Below the pieces are notes generated by a model, which was not told the origin of the DNA, searched no databases, and saw nothing but the letters and a program-made list of their open reading frames with translations. From Maribellus sp. CM-23 (GTDB lineage Bacteria; Bacteroidota; Bacteroidia; Bacteroidales; Prolixibacteraceae), in NCBI RefSeq assembly GCF_021354595.1, contig NZ_JADWYJ010000001.1:1217446-1281445 (forward strand): a stretch of 64,000 nucleotides of DNA, in the 5' to 3' direction. Each line of letters opens with the position of its first letter. Position 1 is the first letter of the stretch. A program made the translations under genes and the position numbers. Positions 43,385 to 52,323 of this stretch are shown in pieces.

Positions 43385-44479
43385 TTATTGGGTACGAATA
43401 TTAATCTCGCCCGAATCGGCTGTAATACTCAGCTTTGCAGCACCTTTTGTTTTCTCTCCATTGTGCCCGACAACCTGCGAAGTCTTGCCATCGTCGCTCC
43501 ATTTCTCATCGTCTACCTGCATTTCCGAACTGAGATTCAAGGTAGATTTTGTGTGACTAATTTCGAAGTTGAAACTTGTTTCGCGTTCAAAATACAAGTC
43601 GATATCGGTTGATTTCGACTGGATAATAATGTTGCCAAAATCGGGAGCAATTTTCTCCACTTCCACGCCCCCGTAATCGGCCCGAATGTTGATCCGGTCG
43701 GAAAGCTCGCGCACTCGAAACGTCGAGAAACTTCCCTGTGCATCGATCAGGTCGGCCAGCTGTATCCTGAATTTATCCCTTCTCGACTGGGCATTGATGT
43801 CTTTCACTTCTTCCAGCTCGAATTCGGTTGACTTACTCTGAATTCGCACCGACTCGGCCTTCTTTAAATACAGCTTACTAAAATTACAGTCGAGCCGCCC
43901 CTTTTGGATGGAATTGATAGTGGCATCGGCAAAATTGAGGGTCAGGTCAAGATCGCCGAAAAAGTCATAGGCTTTCAGGTTGCCGTTCGATACGTTCAGC
44001 CACACATCTCCTTTGTAATCGCCAATAAAAACATCACCAAATTTGTTCTCCACTTTCAGCCGGTTGGTGTTGGGCATCCAAACCGTGTAATCGATCTGGA
44101 TATTTCCGTCCGAATTCAGCAGGGTCTCCTTAAACTTTAGTATTTCCTTTCCAAGCGCACTTTTATTCTGCTGAACCTTGGTGGAAACGATCAGGTAATG
44201 GTCGCTTGCGGTGAAATCGAAATCGATGTCGCGCAATAGTTCGTCCAGTTTCGATTGCTTTTTCTCTTCAACACGGATCTTTATCTCAAAAACCACTGAA
44301 TCTTTTTGCCAGGTTTTAATGTCGATCTTCCCGTATTTGTTTGCAATCTCCACCTGCGTAGCGGGCAACACCGAAAAAGCTCTCCTGATTTCCTTTGTTT
44401 CAGAATACTGCGCGTGTCCCCAAAAAGGCAACAGGCAAGCGATCACCATTATATATCCAACTAATCTCATCATTCTCAT
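43385..44479 (-). CDS. Exported beta-helix protein of the DUF4097 type
   Basis: The 364-residue protein has a signal peptide (to GHAQ, about residue 24), followed by RAFSVLPATQVEIANKYGKIDIKTWQKDSVVFEI, typical of DUF4097-like proteins beside ECF sigma factors in Bacteroidota. It is followed by repeated strand units (VENKFGDVFIGDYKGDVWLNVSNGNLKAYDFFGDLDLTL). It lies 10 nt before the anti-sigma gene in the same operon, so it may be part of an envelope-stress output. Confidence 0.8.
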   Translation of the reverse strand: MRMMRLVGYIMVIACLLPFWGHAQYSETKEIRRAFSVLPATQVEIANKYGKIDIKTWQKDSVVFEIKIRVEEKKQSKLDELLRDIDFDFTASDHYLIVSTKVQQNKSALGKEILKFKETLLNSDGNIQIDYTVWMPNTNRLKVENKFGDVFIGDYKGDVWLNVSNGNLKAYDFFGDLDLTLNFADATINSIQKGRLDCNFSKLYLKKAESVRIQSKSTEFELEEVKDINAQSRRDKFRIQLADLIDAQGSFSTFRVRELSDRINIRADYGGVEVEKIAPDFGNIIIQSKSTDIDLYFERETSFNFEISHTKSTLNLSSEMQVDDEKWSDDGKTSQVVGHNGEKTKGAAKLSITADSGEINIRTQ

Positions 44480-44489
44480 TGTTCTCCGG

Positions 44490-45005
44490 TTAACACTTTA
44501 TTTGCGCCAGCACATCGTCGCAAAGCTTCAGGCGAAAGCGGTTGTTTTCGATCATCGCTTCAATCACACTTTTATTCGAGATGTTTTCGTCCAGTTCGCT
44601 TTTCAGCACTTTGTACATGCCTTCCAGTTCGTTTAAATCCGATTCAATATCATCCTTTACTTCCGGGTTGGTAAAATAACACTTTTGAATTTCTTTCATC
44701 TTTTTATCTACCTGGTGCGAGTAAAAAGCTTCGGTTTCCATTAGTTCCAACAACTCAGGATCGGCATTTTTCACCAGCCTGTTTGGCACCAGCACTTCGG
44801 TTTTCAACACTAAAACCGAGCTCACAATGGCGATGGCAAGCACCGCAGCCACTCTTAATAAATACGTACGAAGGAATATCACTTTTTGAGGCTTGCTGCT
44901 TTGGGCAATCCTGTTCCAAACCTCCGGCGACGGCTCTCTGAAATCAAAGTCCTCACGATTGGCTTTTACAAAATCCTCTAAACTATCCCTCTTCATTTTT
45001 TTCAT
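44490..45005 (-). CDS. Probable anti-sigma factor, single-pass membrane protein
   Basis: The ATG at 45005 (MKKMKRDSLEDF) is preferred; a GTG four codons upstream would overlap the sigma gene. The protein has a cytoplasmic N-terminus of about 45 residues (DFDFREPSPEVWNRIAQ), one membrane segment (YLLRVAAVLAIAIVSSVLVL) and a helical periplasmic part (MKEIQKCYFTNPEVKDDIESDLNELEGMYKVLKSELDENI). This layout right after an ECF sigma gene is that of an anti-sigma factor, although no HxxxCxxC zinc motif is present. Confidence 0.78.
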   Translation of the reverse strand: MKKMKRDSLEDFVKANREDFDFREPSPEVWNRIAQSSKPQKVIFLRTYLLRVAAVLAIAIVSSVLVLKTEVLVPNRLVKNADPELLELMETEAFYSHQVDKKMKEIQKCYFTNPEVKDDIESDLNELEGMYKVLKSELDENISNKSVIEAMIENNRFRLKLCDDVLAQIKC

Positions 45006-45006
45006 T

Positions 45007-45561
45007 TTAAAATCCACTCATTTTCTGACTTCTTAATACCTCGGCTATCCTTTTCCGAGCCCTCATGTACTGGCTTTTCGATGTAGATTCGTTAATCCCC
45101 AGTATTTGCGCAATTTCAACATGATCGTATCCTTCCAGCAGGTACAGCGAAAAAATCATCCGGCCTCCTTCGGGGAGCTGTTCCATAGCGCGGGTAATGT
45201 TTTCCACGGTATATTCCGGCTCTGCCTCCTCGTTTTCCTCAGCACGATCATGCTCGTAAATCTCTTCGCAATAGCTCAGCTCAACTTTCCGCTTGTTGAT
45301 GGTATTGATGCAGGTGTTTATTACGATGCGTTTCAGCCAGGCTCCAAAACTCGACTCGAACCGGTACGAATCGATCTTCATAAATGCCAAAGTAAACGAT
45401 TCCTGCAACATATCCTCCGCCTCTTCACGGTTGTTCATCATCCGGTAACTAACGTTGAACATTGCTCTTGCATACAATTGATACAATTCATAACGGGCAC
45501 TCTCTTTCCCTTCTTTACACGCCTCGATTATGTTTTTGTGTATGTGCTGTTTTGGTACCAA
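45007..45561 (-). CDS. ECF-type RNA polymerase sigma factor
   Basis: The 184-residue protein begins with a TTG at 45561, since an in-frame stop lies upstream and no ATG is available before the conserved part. Region 2 is YELYQLYARAMFNVSYRMMNNREEAEDMLQESFTLAF and region 4 is ITRAMEQLPEGGRMIFSLYLLEGYDHVEIAQILGINESTSKSQYMRARKRI. It would direct transcription of an envelope regulon, including probably its own operon down to 41.3 kb. Confidence 0.93.
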   Translation of the reverse strand: MVPKQHIHKNIIEACKEGKESARYELYQLYARAMFNVSYRMMNNREEAEDMLQESFTLAFMKIDSYRFESSFGAWLKRIVINTCINTINKRKVELSYCEEIYEHDRAEENEEAEPEYTVENITRAMEQLPEGGRMIFSLYLLEGYDHVEIAQILGINESTSKSQYMRARKRIAEVLRSQKMSGF

Positions 45562-45692
45562 TTGCTTTTCTTTCCGTTTTTAATGACAAAATAATTTGGG
45601 AGGGGTTGCAAGAAACTACAAGTAATTTGTATCTATTTTTTCAGGATATTACTGTTCCTTCAGAAATCACTTCGATTTTTATTCAAATTCAG

Positions 45693-45721
45693 TTGCAGAA
45701 ACAATAAAATATTTATATTTG
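45693..45721 (+). promoter_or_regulatory. Promoter of tRNA-His
   Basis: TTG (45693-45695), 18 nt, TATATTTG (45714-45721), a good TAnnTTTG match. The predicted start is a few bases before the tRNA at 45738. Confidence 0.6.
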
Positions 45722-45737
45722 CACCCGCAATCAAAAT

Positions 45738-45812
45738 GGTGGATGTAGTTCAGTTGGTTAGAACGTCGGATTGTGGTTCCGAAGGTCGCCGGTTCAAGTC
45801 CGGTCTTCCACC
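45738..45812 (+). tRNA. tRNA-His (anticodon GUG)
   Basis: The acceptor GTGGATG (from 45739) pairs with CTTCCAC with one U-U mismatch; G at 45738 and C at 45812 form the extra G-1:C73 pair specific to tRNA-His. The anticodon stem TCGGA/TCCGA surrounds TTGTGGT with anticodon GTG, and the T-arm is CCGGTTCAAGTCCGG. CCA is not encoded. Confidence 0.96.
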
Positions 45813-45814
45813 CC

Positions 45815-45846
45815 AAAAAGCTTCGAAGAAATTCGGAGCTTTTTTT
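45815..45846 (+). terminator. Terminator of tRNA-His
   Basis: AAAGCTTCGAA and TTCGGAGCTTT form a stem (with G-U) around GAAA, followed by seven T residues. The same hairpin recurs at 46151-46182. Confidence 0.85.
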
Positions 45847-45947
45847 ATTTCTACAGATCCCAACCGCAATTTTCTCTATTTCTAAACATTAGGAATCAAT
45901 TGATAATATTGAAGATTCTTATTCCTGAATTCAACTGATTCAAATCT

Positions 45948-46069
45948 TTCCTGGCGGAAATACTTTTTCTCCCGACTACCCGGGATTGAAAAAGGGTACA
46001 AAAAAGCCGCCGCTGACAGAAAAATGACTAAAATCAAATTCATTCCGTAAAAAATGAAACTCACATGAC
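45948..46069 (+). repeat. Dispersed repeat, copy A
   Basis: The stretch from GGAAATACTTTTTCTCCCGA, through AAAAAAGCCGCCGCTGACAG, to GAAACTCA matches, with about 80% identity by eye, the reverse complement of 59261-59386. It contains the palindrome TCCCGACTACCCGGGA (45970-45985). It lies between the two copies of the tRNA-His 3' end. Confidence 0.7.
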
Positions 46070-46112
46070 AATGACGCCAGTAATGGCTACAATCAAAATA
46101 TTTTGTATTCTA

Positions 46113-46183
46113 TTCCAAAGGTCGTCCCGAGTGCTCGGGATCTTCCACCCAAAAAGCTTCGAAGAAATTCGGAGCTTTTTTTA
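46113..46183 (+). repeat. Duplicated 3' half of tRNA-His plus terminator
   Basis: TTCCAAAGGTCG (46113-46124) matches TTCCGAAGGTCG of the tRNA (45777-45788), and TCTTCCACCC with the whole terminator (46141-46183) matches 45804-45847 in 43 of 44 positions (one C fewer). Between them the T-arm is replaced by the palindrome TCCCGAGTGCTCGGGA. The offset is 336 nt. It is not a functional tRNA. Confidence 0.8.
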
Positions 46184-46654
46184 TGCCCGCTACCATTGTT
46201 TCAATATTCTTCCACGCATAACGCACCAATTCAATCTCCAGGCGTAACATCCCGTTTTTGAGCGATTTTGCATCACCACATCAAAACTCTGTGGCAAAAA
46301 GAAGAAGCTATAATTAAGCCTTGTATTCTGTCCTTAAAATCTTCAACCAAGTTGTTAATAGTAAAATGTTTTCCCAAGAACCTGTTCAGGCTGAACCTCG
46401 GGTCTGCATCCGAAAATTGCATAAAAAGCATGACAAACCAGAGATAAAACGGATTCAACCATCCAAAACCCTCTGAAATTTTTTACTTACACATACAGTT
46501 TAACTTATTTTAACATACTTTTACAACCCCAATATAACCTAGTAAAACAAGTGAAATAATCATTATTTGTTTATTTTTTTAATCCAGTATTTAAACAATT
46601 TTTATTTAAATGAAGTTATTAATGCTGAAGTTAAATCATTAAAACAATTAGAAC
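46184..46654. other. Intergenic region, possible gene remnant
   Basis: A minus-strand frame at 46273-46458 (DPRFSLNRFLGKHF, then INNLVEDFKDRI) has amino-acid-like composition but no homologue I recognise, no promoter, and is short; it may be the rest of a decayed gene. From about 46490 the sequence is very AT-rich and probably holds the promoter of the FAS1 gene, although no exact TAnnTTTG was found. Confidence 0.3.
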
Positions 46655-47278
46655 ATGAAAACACTTAGTCTGAAAAAGAAATTAAACCTGAGAATTTTAG
46701 CATTTGCCGGCATACTGGCCATGGCATTTTTTACCATCAGTTGTGAAAAAGAAACGGACGACCTTGCCCCGGCTTCGTATGAAGAAGGCGACTTGAAAGC
46801 AGGAAAAGCAGTTAAAAAAGCCGAGTTAAGCATTGCCGAAATTGCCTTGGCAGATGACGGAGAATTTGACGAACTCGTTTCAGCACTGGTTTTTGTCGAC
46901 ACCGAACTGGGGACCGGTCTGGTTGATATGTTTTTGAACGGAACAGACCAATACACAGTATTTGCGCCAACCGATGCAGCATTTGAAGCCCTGTACGATG
47001 TACTTGGTGTTGGAGGCATCACCGAAGTAGATCCGCAAACGGTGTTGAACGTTTTGCTCTACCACGTTACCGAAGGTCGCCGTGCGGCCAACAGTGTGGT
47101 TCCGAAGAACAGCCCGCGAACCATTGAAACATTGCTTGAAGGCGCCACTTTCATGGTTGACTCCGAAGGCATGATTTGGGCAGTGGGTAACCAGGCGACC
47201 ATCGTAACCGCAAATATATCAGCTTCCAATGGCATTATTCACGTAATTGACAGTGTGATTCTGCCCATTTCGTTGTAA
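46655..47278 (+). CDS. FAS1 (fasciclin) domain lipoprotein
   Basis: The 207-residue protein has a lipoprotein signal (FFTISCEKETDD, Cys31). One FAS1 domain follows: the H1 motif YTVFAPTDAAFEAL, the central VLNVLLYHVTEGRR and the H2 region NGIIHVIDSVILP. FAS1 proteins mediate adhesion or carbohydrate contacts at the cell surface. Single-gene unit with its own terminator. Confidence 0.93.
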   Translation: MKTLSLKKKLNLRILAFAGILAMAFFTISCEKETDDLAPASYEEGDLKAGKAVKKAELSIAEIALADDGEFDELVSALVFVDTELGTGLVDMFLNGTDQYTVFAPTDAAFEALYDVLGVGGITEVDPQTVLNVLLYHVTEGRRAANSVVPKNSPRTIETLLEGATFMVDSEGMIWAVGNQATIVTANISASNGIIHVIDSVILPISL

Positions 47279-47307
47279 AACAATTTAACAACATAGCCAG
47301 AAAACAG

Positions 47308-47336
47308 GGGCGATCTTTTGCAGGTCGCCCTTTTTT
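47308..47336 (+). terminator. Terminator of the FAS1 gene
   Basis: GGGCGA (47308-47313), 11-nt loop, TCGCCC (47325-47330), then six T residues. Confidence 0.85.
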
Positions 47337-47476
47337 CTTTTATGACCAACATTCCGCCGGAAAACGTACCCATACCATCTCAAACCTAAATTTTGTTAAA
47401 AGCCTTTCAAAAAAATAAAATAATAGGCTGATGCTTATATTTTTCCTATTTTTCCGGCACTTTTGAACGGCAAAAC

Positions 47477-48952
47477 ATGGGAACAGTATCACGCAGAAAA
47501 TTTATCGGAACGGCAGCTGCCGGATTTGCAGGGGTAACCCTCGTACCTTCAAACGTTATCGCCGGGCTTGGACACAAAGCCCCCAGCGACAAACTAAACA
47601 TTGCGGGAATCGGTGTGGGCGGAATGGGTTACACCAACCTATTGCACATGGAAACCGAAAACATTGTGGCACTATGCGATGTGGACTCGGAATATGCCGG
47701 CAGGAACTCGTTCCGACGCTGGTACCGCGCCCGACAATACAAGGACTACCGCGTAATGCTGGAAGAACAGAAAGACATTGATGCTGTTATGATTGCCACG
47801 CCCGATCATTCGCACGCGCTTCCGGCACTGATAGCCATGCGCCAGGGAATTCATGTGTATTTGCAAAAACCGCTGACACATTCGGTATACGAATCGCGGA
47901 TCATGACCGAAACTGCCCAACGGTACGGTGTTGCCACTCAAATGGGCAACCAGGGAAATTCGGCCGACGGAATCCGGCAGATTTGCGAATGGATATGGGC
48001 CGGAACCATTGGCGAAGTCACCCATGTTGATACCTGGACCAACCGCCCAATCTGGCCGCAGGGACTTACCCGGCCTGAAAAAGGCAAGCGCGTTCCCAAA
48101 GAACTGGACTGGGATCTGTTCATCGGCCCGGCACAGTTTCGTGAATACAATCCGGTTTATCATCCCTGGAACTGGCGCGGCTGGTGGGATTTTGGAACCG
48201 GCGCTTTAGGCGATATGGGGTGCCACATTATCGACCCCGTGTTCAAAGCACTGAACCTGCAATACCCGAATTCAGTGGAAGCAAGCTCCACGCCTTTTAA
48301 CAACGACTCAGCTCCCAATGCCGAGGTAATTCGCTATGAGTTTCCGCGAAGAGACAACTTACCCAAAGTAGCTATGCCCGAAGTTACGGTTAGCTGGTAC
48401 GACGGCGGATTTATGCCTCCCCGCCCCGATGAATTAAAAGACGGAGAAAAAATGGGCGACGACGGTGGCGGTTGTATCTTTTATGGTACGCGTGGCAAAA
48501 TAATGTGCGGAACCTATGGAGCCAATCCAACACTGTTACCCACATCTGAAATGGCTCATTTTGAACCACCCGTAATGTCGATCCGCAGAATTTCAAATGC
48601 CATGGAAGGTGGTCACGAACAAGACTGGATACGGGCATGTAAAGAGAATAAAGAAACGCGCGTAGAAGCTTCTTCAAACTTTGCTTATGCCGGCCCGCTA
48701 AACGAAATGGTGGTGATGGGAGTTCTGGCAGTGCGACTTCAAAGCCTGGAACGAAAACTACAGTGGGATGGCCCGAATATGCGTTTCAAAAATATTTCGG
48801 ACAGTGACAACCTGCGTATTTTATCGAAAAACGATTTTGAAGTAGTGAATGGCGATCCCCGTTTCAGCAAAGAATATATGAAACTTCCGGCAAAAGCAAC
48901 TGCCGAAGAATGGATCAGGCATACTTACAGAAAAGGATGGGAACAGATTTAA
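47477..48952 (+). CDS. Tat-exported Gfo/Idh/MocA-family oxidoreductase
   Basis: The 491-residue protein has a Tat signal (SRRKFIGTAAAGFAGVTLVP). The Rossmann domain starts KLNIAGIGVGGMGYTNLL, with IATPDHSHALPALIAMRQGIHVYLQKPLTHSVYE carrying the catalytic-type QKP. The C-terminal alpha/beta domain includes GDMGCHIIDPVFKALNL. Such exported members keep bound NAD(H) and act on sugars or sugar derivatives. Its length and the Bacteroidota-type C-terminal insertion (WNWRGWWDFGTGALGD) are normal for the group. Confidence 0.94.
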   Translation: MGTVSRRKFIGTAAAGFAGVTLVPSNVIAGLGHKAPSDKLNIAGIGVGGMGYTNLLHMETENIVALCDVDSEYAGRNSFRRWYRARQYKDYRVMLEEQKDIDAVMIATPDHSHALPALIAMRQGIHVYLQKPLTHSVYESRIMTETAQRYGVATQMGNQGNSADGIRQICEWIWAGTIGEVTHVDTWTNRPIWPQGLTRPEKGKRVPKELDWDLFIGPAQFREYNPVYHPWNWRGWWDFGTGALGDMGCHIIDPVFKALNLQYPNSVEASSTPFNNDSAPNAEVIRYEFPRRDNLPKVAMPEVTVSWYDGGFMPPRPDELKDGEKMGDDGGGCIFYGTRGKIMCGTYGANPTLLPTSEMAHFEPPVMSIRRISNAMEGGHEQDWIRACKENKETRVEASSNFAYAGPLNEMVVMGVLAVRLQSLERKLQWDGPNMRFKNISDSDNLRILSKNDFEVVNGDPRFSKEYMKLPAKATAEEWIRHTYRKGWEQI

Positions 48953-49024
48953 GCATCATTGCTTAAACCCATTCCCTATCGTTATGAAATAAATTTCAGA
49001 ATTAATTTCTATGCGGCTTTGCTT

Positions 49025-50026
49025 TTATGCTCCGGCATAAATGATGGAAACAATACCAGCTGCAAATAAGATAAACATAAGCGTTAACATGGGGTTTGTT
49101 CCCTTGGGTGAATTTTTAAACTCGCGCCAGATAAAAACACCCCAAAGTGCAGCTACTAAAGTGGCACCCTGCCCTAGTCCGTAAGAAATAGCGGCACCGG
49201 CTTTACCCGCAGCAATCAGGTTTAATGAGTTTCCAATACCCCAGATAATTCCGCCCAATACTCCCACCAAATGAATCGGCAGTTTGCCTTTAAAATAGGC
49301 CTTGTAATTGGTTGGTTCGCCACTTAAAGGTTTCTTCATCAGAATAGTATTGAACAGGAAATTGCTTAAGAAAACTCCCAGCGAGAATACAACTACCGCC
49401 GTATAAGGCGTCATCATTCCCTGCGCCGGATTAACAAAATTATCCAGGTCCATTGATGCTGCGACAAAGCGATAAAAGAAAGACATCAGCACACCGGCAA
49501 GAATTGAAACAAGAATTCCCTTTGTAGTCACCTTTTGATTTCCGGAAGATGCCCGCTTAAAGGCCACCGCATTCAATAAAATAGCGATGGTGATAAGCCC
49601 AACACCCAGAAAAAGAAAAACCGGATCGCCCTTTTGTGAGCCCATGTAATTGATGATCACACCCAAAACAAGCGCAAGGCCAATTCCAACCGGGAAAGCC
49701 ACCGACATTCCGGCAATGGCAATAGCGGTAGAAAGTAGAATGTTGGCAGCATTAAAAATAATTCCACCTAAAAACGCACTACCAATATTACCCAAATCGG
49801 CCTGTTTCAGATCTTCCAGGAAACCGCGACCGGCGTCTCCCGAACTACCAAGGGTAAATGCAAAAATCAGCGACAGCAGAAGTACTCCGAGAACATAGTC
49901 CCAGTAGAAAAGCTCGTAACGCCAGGTCTTCCCGGCCAGTTTTTGGGTATTCCCCCACGACCCCCAGCAAAGCATCGTGATAAAACAAAGAAATATCGCA
50001 AACGGATAACTTGTTACTATATACAT
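49025..50026 (-). CDS. Sugar transporter of the GRP/DMT type, ribose locus
   Basis: The 333-residue protein has ten predicted membrane helices, starting FAIFLCFITMLCWGSWGNTQKL, typical of the glucose/ribose porter (RbsU/GlcU) branch of the DMT superfamily. Repeated Gly-rich helices (GIGLALVLGVIINYMG, GVLGGIIWGIGNSLNLIAAGKAG) are present. It follows ribokinase in the same minus-strand operon, 50 nt away, so ribose or a related pentose or nucleoside sugar is the likely substrate. Confidence 0.88.
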   Translation of the reverse strand: MYIVTSYPFAIFLCFITMLCWGSWGNTQKLAGKTWRYELFYWDYVLGVLLLSLIFAFTLGSSGDAGRGFLEDLKQADLGNIGSAFLGGIIFNAANILLSTAIAIAGMSVAFPVGIGLALVLGVIINYMGSQKGDPVFLFLGVGLITIAILLNAVAFKRASSGNQKVTTKGILVSILAGVLMSFFYRFVAASMDLDNFVNPAQGMMTPYTAVVVFSLGVFLSNFLFNTILMKKPLSGEPTNYKAYFKGKLPIHLVGVLGGIIWGIGNSLNLIAAGKAGAAISYGLGQGATLVAALWGVFIWREFKNSPKGTNPMLTLMFILFAAGIVSIIYAGA

Positions 50027-50076
50027 GGTTGTAAGTTTTATGGATTGTTTTTAATTGGTTTAGTTGATTACGCATT

Positions 50077-50982
50077 TTATCCTTCTATTTCACTTCGGAA
50101 AGGCACAGAGGCCTGAGCACCGTTTCGGGTAACCGATACTGATGCAGCAATGCAAGCCAAACGCGCAGCTTCTTCCATTCTCTTTCCTTCTGAAAGAAAA
50201 ACAGCCAAGGCTCCATTGAAAGTATCTCCTGCTGCAGTGGTATCAACCGCCTTTACTTTGGGCGCTTCCACTAATCCTGTATATTCAGGACTAAAAACAT
50301 AAGCACCAGCCGATCCCATTGTAACAATAACATTCTGCACCCCTTTTTCAACCAGCAATTCTGCCGCCTTCTGAGCCGACTCAATGTCCTTCACCTCAAT
50401 TCCGGACAGCTGTCCAGCCTCGGTCTCGTTAGGAGTGATCAGGTAAAGCCCTTTCAACAAGGAATCGGGCAATGCCTGTGCGGGCGCTGGATTGAGGATC
50501 ACGTTTTTATGCAAGTCAATTGCTAAGCCGGCCACATAAGCAACGGTTTCCAACGGAATTTCCAGCTGCAAAATAACCGCAGCTGACTCTTTCAATATTG
50601 TGTCGATACCTTCAAGATCCTCGGGGACCAAAGTGCTATTCGCACCGGGTGCCACAACGATGGAATTTTCACCTTTGCTATCAACGGTAATCAATGCCAC
50701 ACCACTCGGACTTTTATCATCCACCAGCATTTTGTCAGTATTTATTCCTTCTGCAGTCAAAAGTTTTACAGCCTGCTTGCCAAAAATATCGTTACCGGTT
50801 TTCCCGACAAATACAACCTCTCCTCCCAAACGCCGGGCAGCAACCGCCTGGTTGGCTCCCTTTCCTCCGGGATTCATCAAAAACTCTCCTCCGATAATTG
50901 TCTCCCCAGGCAAGGGGAAATTACTGGTTTTCACTACCATGTCGGTATTAGAACTGCCGACCACAACGATTTTATTATTCAT
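50077..50982 (-). CDS. rbsK: Ribokinase
   Basis: The 301-residue PfkB kinase starts IVVVGSSNTDMVVKTSNFPLPGETIIGGEFLMNPGGKGANQAVAARRLGG, the classic ribokinase N-terminus (NPGGKGANQA). The catalytic motif is DTTAAGDTFNGALAVFL. It phosphorylates ribose to ribose 5-phosphate. The operon with the sugar transporter is controlled by a promoter whose -33 box overlaps a LacI-type operator. Confidence 0.95.
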   Translation of the reverse strand: MNNKIVVVGSSNTDMVVKTSNFPLPGETIIGGEFLMNPGGKGANQAVAARRLGGEVVFVGKTGNDIFGKQAVKLLTAEGINTDKMLVDDKSPSGVALITVDSKGENSIVVAPGANSTLVPEDLEGIDTILKESAAVILQLEIPLETVAYVAGLAIDLHKNVILNPAPAQALPDSLLKGLYLITPNETEAGQLSGIEVKDIESAQKAAELLVEKGVQNVIVTMGSAGAYVFSPEYTGLVEAPKVKAVDTTAAGDTFNGALAVFLSEGKRMEEAARLACIAASVSVTRNGAQASVPFRSEIEG

Positions 50983-51024
50983 AATTATTTGTTTAGCACC
51001 TCAAGAAACGTTGGCGAACGCACA

Positions 51025-51068
51025 CAAACATATAAACAAAAACAATCTTGTACAAACGTTTGTGCAAA
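51025..51068 (-). promoter_or_regulatory. rbsK promoter with overlapping LacI-type operator
   Basis: On the minus strand TTTG (51056-51053), 20 nt, TATGTTTG (51032-51025). The palindrome ACAAACGTTTGT (51052-51063), extended outward to TTG and CAA (51048-51067), covers the -33 box, so a bound repressor would block RNA polymerase. Confidence 0.78.
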
Positions 51069-51196
51069 TTTTATTATGATCATCGATGAAATTTCCACAC
51101 AGCTGTAAATGACTATTAAACAGAGTATGCATTCCCAAATAATGTATAATAAAGAATCATCACACGATATAACTTTCTTCACTCTTTCGATTTTAC

Positions 51197-51236
51197 TACC
51201 TTTGCATCAAATATTTTAGATAAGACAAACGTTTGT
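51197..51236 (+). promoter_or_regulatory. lacI-family gene promoter element and operator
   Basis: TACCTTTG (51197-51204) fits the -7 element. ACAAACGTTTGT (51225-51236), identical to the core of the site before rbsK, lies downstream of the predicted start and 16 nt before the regulator ATG, in a position suited to autorepression. Confidence 0.7.
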
Positions 51237-51252
51237 ACATCGAGGTAAATTC

Positions 51253-52263
51253 ATGCAGAAAGCAAGTATCACCGATATCGCCGAAATGACCGGACTTTCC
51301 ATTACCACCGTATCAAGGGTTTTAAGCGGAAAGGCTAAACAATACCGGATTGGAAAACAATCGCAGGAAAAAGTAAGAGAAGCAGCCAAGAAATTGCACT
51401 ATGTTCCCAATCATTTTGCAGCCAACCTGAGAACCGGAAAAAGTAGTACTTTAGCCTTGATAATCCCATCGCTGAACAACCCTTTCTTTGCCGGAATTGC
51501 CAGCGAGATAAATACAGAACTCCGGAAATTTAATTACATCACCATCATCAGCGACAGCGACGAAAATGTTGAAATTGAGAAAATGGAACTTCTGCAAATG
51601 ACGGCCCGCAACATCGAGGGCCTGATCATTGTTCCGTGCGGCGACCAATGGGAACACATAAAGGAAATCCAGGACCAGGGAATTCCGGTTGTTTGCATCG
51701 ACCGCTATTTTGAAGACCTGGACATACCTTACATTTCTACCGATAACTACGAAGGAGCCTACAAAGCCACGCAATACCTCATCGGAAACGGGCACTCCAG
51801 GATCACATGTATTCAGGGAGTACAAACTTCCACGCCCAACCGCCTGCGGGTAAAGGGATTTACTGATGCCATGAAAGAGGCAGGACACGAAGACATTAAC
51901 ATTGTTGGCGACGATTTTACCTTTCAAAACGGCTACCTGGAAACCAAGTTGTTGCTTCAGCAAAAACAACGACCAACTGCCATATTTACACTTAGCAACA
52001 CCATTGCGATGGGTTGTATGAAAGCGTTAAAAGAAGAGAACATTCATGTGCCAAACGACATTTCTCTGATAACTTTTGACGATCATCCTTACCTCGATTA
52101 TTTGTCCACGACACTCTCCTGCATTGCGCAGCCGGTTAGCGACATCAGCAAAATTGCCGTTAAGTTTCTGCTTTCAAAAATTCAAAACAAGGACATTAAC
52201 ACTAGCCAGGTACTACTCAAACCAAGCATGAAACTGAGGGACTCCATCCGAAAAATCAACTAG
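51253..52263 (+). CDS. LacI-family transcriptional regulator (ribose locus)
   Basis: The 336-residue protein has an N-terminal LacI helix-turn-helix and hinge (ITDIAEMTGLSITTVSRVLSGKAKQYRIGKQ; VREAAKKLHYVPNHFAANLRTG) and a periplasmic-binding-protein-like sensor domain (TLALIIPSLNNPFFAGIASEI onward, with IVPCGDQWEHI and ISLITFDDHPYLDY). It is divergent from rbsK. The two identical ACAAACGTTTGT sites, one at each promoter, are the probable operators. The effector is likely the pentose or its phosphate. Confidence 0.93.
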   Translation: MQKASITDIAEMTGLSITTVSRVLSGKAKQYRIGKQSQEKVREAAKKLHYVPNHFAANLRTGKSSTLALIIPSLNNPFFAGIASEINTELRKFNYITIISDSDENVEIEKMELLQMTARNIEGLIIVPCGDQWEHIKEIQDQGIPVVCIDRYFEDLDIPYISTDNYEGAYKATQYLIGNGHSRITCIQGVQTSTPNRLRVKGFTDAMKEAGHEDINIVGDDFTFQNGYLETKLLLQQKQRPTAIFTLSNTIAMGCMKALKEENIHVPNDISLITFDDHPYLDYLSTTLSCIAQPVSDISKIAVKFLLSKIQNKDINTSQVLLKPSMKLRDSIRKIN

Positions 52264-52271
52264 TACGATCA

Positions 52272-52299
52272 TAAAAAAGCCGGACTTTACAGCCCGGCT
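52272..52299 (-). terminator. Terminator of trpS, also between convergent genes
   Basis: AGCCGG (52278-52283), 10-nt loop, CCGGCT (52294-52299); on the minus strand the stem is followed by six T residues, ending trpS transcription. It can also serve the regulator gene on the plus strand. Confidence 0.75.
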
Positions 52300-52323
52300 C
52301 GTATCTTTTTGAAAATCGTGGAT

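Noticed and set aside
46273..46458. 61-codon minus-strand frame as a real gene
   Set aside because: Too short, no recognised domain, and next to a repeat region; kept only as a possible remnant.
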